In this document: positions 6,621 through 10,174 of the stretch, piece after piece
Numbering within the stretch: position 1 is the first letter of the stretch
Layout of the letters: each line of letters begins with the position of its first letter
Source of the DNA: Caldilinea sp.
Lineage (GTDB): Bacteria > Chloroflexota > Anaerolineae > Caldilineales > Caldilineaceae
NCBI GenBank assembly: GCA_026389955.1
Contig: JAPLGY010000467.1
Span: forward strand, 1-10,174
Reading direction: 5' to 3'
DNA: 10,174 bases
Translations under genes and position numbers: made by a program
The notes under the pieces: generated by a model
What the model saw: only the letters and a program-made list of their open reading frames with translations
Told to the model about the DNA's origin: nothing
Databases searched by the model: none

Positions 6621-7652
6621 ATGACCCATCCAGTCATTTCGTTGCAAAATGTCGTGAAAAAATATGGAGGCCCTGCTGCCGCAGTGGCAGGTGTCACCTT
6701 TGAAGTGGCGCCTGGCGCGTTGGTGGCGCTTCTGGGCCCGAGTGGCTGTGGCAAGACGACGACGCTCCGCCTGATCGCCGGGTTGGAGAGGCCCGACGCC
6801 GGAACGATCTGGTTGGACGGCTCTCCGGCAGCGGGCAACGGCGTCTGGCGCCCGCCAGAGAGCCGTCGAGTGGGGATGGTCTTTCAGGATGGCGCACTTT
6901 TTCCCCATTTGACCGTGGCGCAGAACATTGCGTTTGCGCTGTCTGCCCACCGACAGTCAGAGCGGATCGCCGAGCTGTTGGGGTTGGTGGGGATGGGAGG
7001 GTATGCGGGCCGTTACCCGCATCAGCTCTCTGGTGGACAGCAGCAGCGGGTTGCGTTGGCGCGTGCCTTGGCGCCGCAGCCTGCTGTGGTGTTGCTGGAC
7101 GAGCCTTTTTCGCGCCTGGATGCTGCGTTGCGGGTCGCTTTGCGCGACGATGTGCGAGCTATTCTCAAGTGCACCGAGGCCACCGCCATTTTCGTGACCC
7201 ACGACCAGGAGGAAGCACTGAGCATCGCAGATTGGGTCGTCGTCATGTTCGATGGGCGGGTGGTCCAGGTAGGGACGCCCCAGGAGGTCTATACGCGGCC
7301 GGCCACACGCCAGATTGCCACGTTTGTCGGTGAGGCGAACTTGCTGCCCGGCCGTGCCAACGGCACGACCGCCGAATGTGCGGTCGGCCGGGTGTTGCTG
7401 GCAACTCCCCAGCAGGGGCCGGTCGAGCTGATGATTCGGCCAGAGTCGATCGAACTGCGTGCGGCCCGCGGGGGCGCTGCACGGATCGAGCGCATCCGTT
7501 ATTTTGGTCACGACCAGTCGCTGCATCTGACCGTCCAAGATGGCAGCCAGCTCTCCGTTCGCAGCCTGCCGAGGCCTGATCTGCAAGTGGGCCAGGAGGT
7601 CGAGATCGCGGTGCGCGGGGTCGTAGTGGCCTACCCGCAACACACACACTAA
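6621..7652 (+). CDS. fbpC: Iron(III)-type ABC transporter ATP-binding protein
   Basis: The 343-residue ATPase powers the permease encoded just upstream. It carries Walker [10 protein letters not shown] (39-47), the Q-loop Q89 in MVFQD, signature LSGGQQQR (136-143), Walker B VVLLDEP (156-162), D-loop SRLD (164-167) and switch histidine H194 ([10 protein letters not shown]). A C-terminal TOBE-type domain (about 240-340, with [11 protein letters not shown] at 270-280) is typical of the FbpC/PotA/MalK group. The ATG start lies 12 nt after the permease stop and has no recognisable Shine-Dalgarno site, so translation is probably coupled to fbpB. The gene ends with a CA-repeat coding for His-Thr-His, and its TAA overlaps the stop of the convergent DppC-type gene. 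Domain assignment is certain; ferric specificity rests on the neighbour. Confidence 0.93.
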   Translation: MTHPVISLQNVVKKYGGPAAAVAGVTFEVAPGALVALLGPSGCGKTTTLRLIAGLERPDAGTIWLDGSPAAGNGVWRPPESRRVGMVFQDGALFPHLTVAQNIAFALSAHRQSERIAELLGLVGMGGYAGRYPHQLSGGQQQRVALARALAPQPAVVLLDEPFSRLDAALRVALRDDVRAILKCTEATAIFVTHDQEEALSIADWVVVMFDGRVVQVGTPQEVYTRPATRQIATFVGEANLLPGRANGTTAECAVGRVLLATPQQGPVELMIRPESIELRAARGGAARIERIRYFGHDQSLHLTVQDGSQLSVRSLPRPDLQVGQEVEIAVRGVVVAYPQHTH

Positions 7653-8584
7653 GCGCGTTGGCGCACGTCGAGCGCATCGCGCAGACCATCTCCCAGCAGA
7701 TTAAAGGCGAGCACGGTCAGAATCAAAGCCAGGCCAGGAAAGAGGATCAGGTGCGGGGCGGTGAAGACCTGGTTGCGTTCCTGCCCGATCATAGAACCCC
7801 ACTCCGCAGTCGGTGGCTGGGCCCCCAGCCCGAGAAATGAAAGGGCCGCTGCATCGAGGATGGCGACAGCAATGCCCAGCGTCCCCTGCACAACCAGCGG
7901 GGTCAAGGCGTTGGGCAGAATGTTGCCGAAAAGAATACGCCGGGTCGGAACCCCGATCGATCGGTCGGCGGTGACATAGTCCTGTTGTTTGATCGAGAGC
8001 ACGCTGGCGCGCATGATGCGCGCGTAGACAGGGATGCTGACAATGCCGATCGCCAGCAGCGTGTTGATCAGGCCAGGGCCCAGCACGGTGACGATGCCGA
8101 TCGCCAAAATCAGGCTGGGAAACGCCAGCATGATGTCCATCAACCCCATGAGCAGATGGTCGGCCCAGCCCCCCAGATAGCCGGAGGTCGCCCCCAGCAG
8201 CGAGCCGATCACGATCGCAAAGCCGACAGAGACGATCCCGACCAGCAGCGAGAGGCGGGCGCCGAAGAGGATTCGGCTGTAAAGGTCGCGTACGTTTCCG
8301 TCCAGCCCAAAAAAGTGCTGTGGCTGGTCGGGCGGGCAGCCGAACAGATGGATGCAAGGGGGCTGCCGTTTGGTCACCTCCTCGATCCCGATCAAGGACT
8401 GGGTGGGGTCGTGTGTGGCGAGGGCAGGGGCCAGCGCTGCCACCAAAATCAGAGCGAGCAGGATCGCCATCCCGATCAGCGCCGACCGGCGTTGAAAGAG
8501 ACGTCGCAGCGCAGTGCGCCAGAGCCCACGCGGTCTGGTCTTCAAAATTGGCTCGACTGAAGCGGTCGCGGCAGATGTGCTCAT
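7649..8584 (-). CDS. dppC: Dipeptide/oligopeptide-type ABC transporter permease, DppC family
   Basis: The 311-residue membrane protein is of usual DppC length. A cytosolic N-terminus with [16 protein letters not shown] leads into the first helix (about 36-56). After an extracytoplasmic segment (57-105) ending [20 protein letters not shown], five more helices follow (about 112-132, 145-168, 171-190, 226-250, 277-298). The ATPase-docking loop is [19 protein letters not shown] (203-221) then ILPN, which departs from the family's usual AARALG core and RH before [22 protein letters not shown] (249-266) is a strong DppC hallmark. The ATG start has GGAG 8-9 nt upstream. It follows dppB by 21 nt in one operon and its TAG stop overlaps the fbpC stop on the other strand. 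The transported solute is unknown: peptides, nickel or oligosaccharides are all served by this family. Confidence 0.93.
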   Translation of the reverse strand: MSTSAATASVEPILKTRPRGLWRTALRRLFQRRSALIGMAILLALILVAALAPALATHDPTQSLIGIEEVTKRQPPCIHLFGCPPDQPQHFFGLDGNVRDLYSRILFGARLSLLVGIVSVGFAIVIGSLLGATSGYLGGWADHLLMGLMDIMLAFPSLILAIGIVTVLGPGLINTLLAIGIVSIPVYARIMRASVLSIKQQDYVTADRSIGVPTRRILFGNILPNALTPLVVQGTLGIAVAILDAAALSFLGLGAQPPTAEWGSMIGQERNQVFTAPHLILFPGLALILTVLAFNLLGDGLRDALDVRQRA

Positions 8585-8605
8585 AAAGGATCACTCCGAT
8601 GGCGG

Positions 8606-9682
8606 TCAGCCCAGCCGAATGCGTGGGTCGAGAACGGCGTATGAAATGTCGACCAGCAGATTGACAACCACATAGGTGAAGGCGATCACCAGTGTGAAGC
8701 CCTGGATCACCCCATAGTCGCGCGAGGAGATGGCATCAAACATGGTGCGTCCGACGCCGGTCAGCCCAAAGATCGTCTCGGTCAGGACAGCGCCGCTGAG
8801 CAGGCCGCCCAGCGAAAGGCCGATCACGGTGATGACCGGAAGCAGCGCGTTGCGCATGGCATGGCGGAAGATGATGCGGCGTTCATTCAAACCTTTGGCA
8901 CGAGCTGTGCGCATGTAGTCGAGGTTCATCACTTCGAGCAGGCTGGAACGGGTCATGCGGGCGATCACCGCCATCGAGACCGTCGAGAGCACAAGGACAG
9001 GCAGAATCAGATGGCGGCCGGCGTCGACGACAAGTTTGCCGTTGAGGGTCAAAAGGCCGTTGAGAACGTACATCTGGGAAAAGAAGTCGAGCAGCCCGCG
9101 CAGCGGTCCTCCCAACCCGTCCAGCCCCCAGACAGCTGCGATCGGCTGCACGCGCACGCCGGCGGTCAGCCTTCCTGAAGGAGGCAGCGAGAAGGGGGTC
9201 TCTTTGAGCAACACTGCAAAAAGATAGGCGGCCAGCAGACCCAGCACAAAGATCGGCACGGAGACGCCCAGGTTGGCCAGGACCATCGTCGACACGTCGA
9301 CCGGTGAATTTTGCCAGTGGGCGGCAACCACGCCCAGAATGACGCCAAAGAACGTGGCGACCAGAAGCGAGAGCAGCGCCAGCTCGATTGTGACGGGCAA
9401 CCGCTCCATCAGCATCTCTGTCACAGGACGGCCGAAACGCATCGACTCGCCCAGATCCCCAGCCAGCACACGCCCCAGATAGTAGCCGAACTGGACGACC
9501 GGCGGTTGGTCCAGCCCATAGCGCTTGGAAAACGCAGCGCAGACTGCGTCGCTGGCCTTCTCCCCCAGCATCGCACGACACGGATCGCCGGGGATCAGAC
9601 GGTTGAGAACAAAGGTGATAAAAAGGATCCCGATCAAAACCGGGATGGCAAGGACTGCTCGCTGGGCAATATACCGTATCAA
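8606..9682 (-). CDS. dppB: Dipeptide/oligopeptide-type ABC transporter permease, DppB family
   Basis: The 358-residue membrane protein partners the DppC-type protein. It begins IRYIAQRAVLAIPVLIGILF (first helix about 9-28), followed by NRLIPGDPCRAMLGE, the DppB-typical extracytoplasmic segment with GLDQPPVVQF and GDLGESMRFGRPV (75-87), helices about 98-120, 134-160, 224-243, 278-303 and 327-348, and the docking loop DYMRTARAKGLNERRIIFRH (255-274). SGAVLTETIFGLTGVGR (296-312) and the ending AVLDPRIRLG are hallmarks. A longer loop around 165-220 is usual in the 340-360-residue subtype. The start must be TTG at 9680-9682, because an in-frame stop lies two codons upstream (9689-9691). No Shine-Dalgarno site is visible before it. 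It sits 90 bases after the binding-protein gene, separated by a strong hairpin. Confidence 0.93.
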   Translation of the reverse strand: MIRYIAQRAVLAIPVLIGILFITFVLNRLIPGDPCRAMLGEKASDAVCAAFSKRYGLDQPPVVQFGYYLGRVLAGDLGESMRFGRPVTEMLMERLPVTIELALLSLLVATFFGVILGVVAAHWQNSPVDVSTMVLANLGVSVPIFVLGLLAAYLFAVLLKETPFSLPPSGRLTAGVRVQPIAAVWGLDGLGGPLRGLLDFFSQMYVLNGLLTLNGKLVVDAGRHLILPVLVLSTVSMAVIARMTRSSLLEVMNLDYMRTARAKGLNERRIIFRHAMRNALLPVITVIGLSLGGLLSGAVLTETIFGLTGVGRTMFDAISSRDYGVIQGFTLVIAFTYVVVNLLVDISYAVLDPRIRLG

Positions 9683-9723
9683 GGTTGGTCAGTTTCGCTT
9701 GAACAGTGAGGGTCGGATAAGGT

Positions 9724-9759
9724 CTGGTGACAGCCACGCAGTCGCGCGGCTGTCACCAG
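9724..9759 (-). repeat. Strong intercistronic hairpin between binding-protein and dppB genes
   Basis: CTGGTGACAGCC (9724-9735) and GGCTGTCACCAG (9748-9759) are a perfect 12-bp inverted repeat. After one A/C mismatch, CGC/GCG inside the loop add three more pairs, closing on a 4-nt loop. The hairpin starts 13 nt past the binding-protein stop codon on the transcribed minus strand, and no T run follows. This arrangement suits a processing or 3'-protection element, or a partial terminator, letting the binding protein be made in excess over the permeases. That role is inferred from position and from known binding-protein operons with REP-like elements. Confidence 0.7.
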
Positions 9760-9772
9760 GAGAGTTCGGACG

Positions 9773-10174
9773 TTATTCGGCGGGGGCGTTCAGGAAGCCG
9801 CCGAAGAGACCTGGGAAGTACGAGAAGCTGCCGTCACGGCCGACGTGCAGCGGATGCGACGCGTCCCACTGGACACCGTAGGAGAGCACCACATCGTTGG
9901 CGTCGAGGGTGGCGCCGTTGTGGAAGGTGACCCCTTCGCGCAGCGTAAAGACCCATTCGGTCAGCTCGGGATTGGCACTCCAGGTGCTGGCCAGCCCGGC
10001 CACGACGTCGCCGCTGCCCGGTTCGTAGGCCAACAACGACTCCATGATCTGCTCGCAGGCCCGCAAGGCCTCTCCGTCGGTCTCATCGGCGCAGTAGAGG
10101 CCGGCCGGCTCCCCGTTCTGCAACCAGACAAAGGTGTCGCGGTCGCCCGGGGTCATCAGCCGGAACTGTTCGGC
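9773..10174 (-). CDS. Family 5 solute-binding protein of the dipeptide-type transporter, C-terminal part
   Basis: The last 133 codons of a gene entering from the right, with TAA at 9773-9775. It would capture the solute outside the membrane and deliver it to the DppB/DppC-type permeases encoded downstream in the same operon. The peptide contains GLYCADETDGEALRACEQIM, then SLLAYEPGSGDVVAGLASTW and WVFTLREGVTFHNGATLDAN followed by DVVLSY, which is the classic SBP_bac_5 signature. In ordinary members that signature lies near residues 50-130, not at the C-terminus. Here the chain stops about 35 residues after it (FGGFLNAPAE). Either the subgroup carries a second or permuted copy of this lobe at its end, or the gene is truncated. 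I recall similar endings in Chloroflexota binding proteins, which favours the first. Signal peptide and lipobox are outside the window. Confidence 0.82.
   Translation of the reverse strand, partial: AEQFRLMTPGDRDTFVWLQNGEPAGLYCADETDGEALRACEQIMESLLAYEPGSGDVVAGLASTWSANPELTEWVFTLREGVTFHNGATLDANDVVLSYGVQWDASHPLHVGRDGSFSYFPGLFGGFLNAPAE

Noticed and set aside
7653..7664. GCGC-gttg-GCGC mini-hairpin after fbpC as a terminator
   Set aside because: The stem is only 4 bp, with no T run, and lies within the dppC coding sequence.

Overview
The window looks like bacterial chromosome from a Chloroflexota-type organism (Caldilineae/Anaerolineae-like). This is inferred from the moderately high G+C, the trmD-rplS order, and the style of the dipeptide-type ABC proteins; no rRNA or other firm marker is present. 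Coding density is high. I see no tRNA, rRNA, CRISPR array, insertion sequence or phage gene.

Left end (1-843, + strand): the 3' end of trmD (tRNA m1G37 methyltransferase), then a 278-base spacer with a good sigma70-type promoter (358-386), and a complete rplS (ribosomal protein L19).

Middle left (1018-4732, + strand): three tightly spaced genes, probably one operon. They encode an anaerobic-sulfatase-maturase-type radical SAM/SPASM enzyme with a C-terminal SEC-C zinc motif, an M20 metallopeptidase of the glutamate carboxypeptidase group whose start overlaps the previous gene, and a class III CoA-transferase most like succinyl-CoA:glutarate CoA-transferase. No sulfatase lies in the window, so the pathway joining the three is not evident.

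Middle right (4733-7652, + strand): a 250-base regulatory spacer with a GC hairpin, a cluster of TTGAG(C/T) repeats in both orientations and a 22-codon mini-ORF. It is followed by a two-domain iron(III)-type ABC permease (FbpB/SfuB family) and its ATPase (FbpC family). Their solute-binding protein is not present here.

Right end (7649-10174, - strand): a convergent dipeptide/oligopeptide-type ABC operon in the order binding protein (3' part only), DppB-type permease, DppC-type permease. A 12-bp perfect-stem hairpin sits just after the binding-protein gene, and the DppC gene overlaps the stop codon of the FbpC gene tail to tail. No ATPase for this importer lies in the window.

I found no convincing new multi-gene system. 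The most interesting points are the unusual C-terminus of the binding protein, the TTGAG repeat cluster with the coupled mini-ORF before the iron permease, the orphan sulfatase-maturase operon, and the dppA-dppB hairpin.
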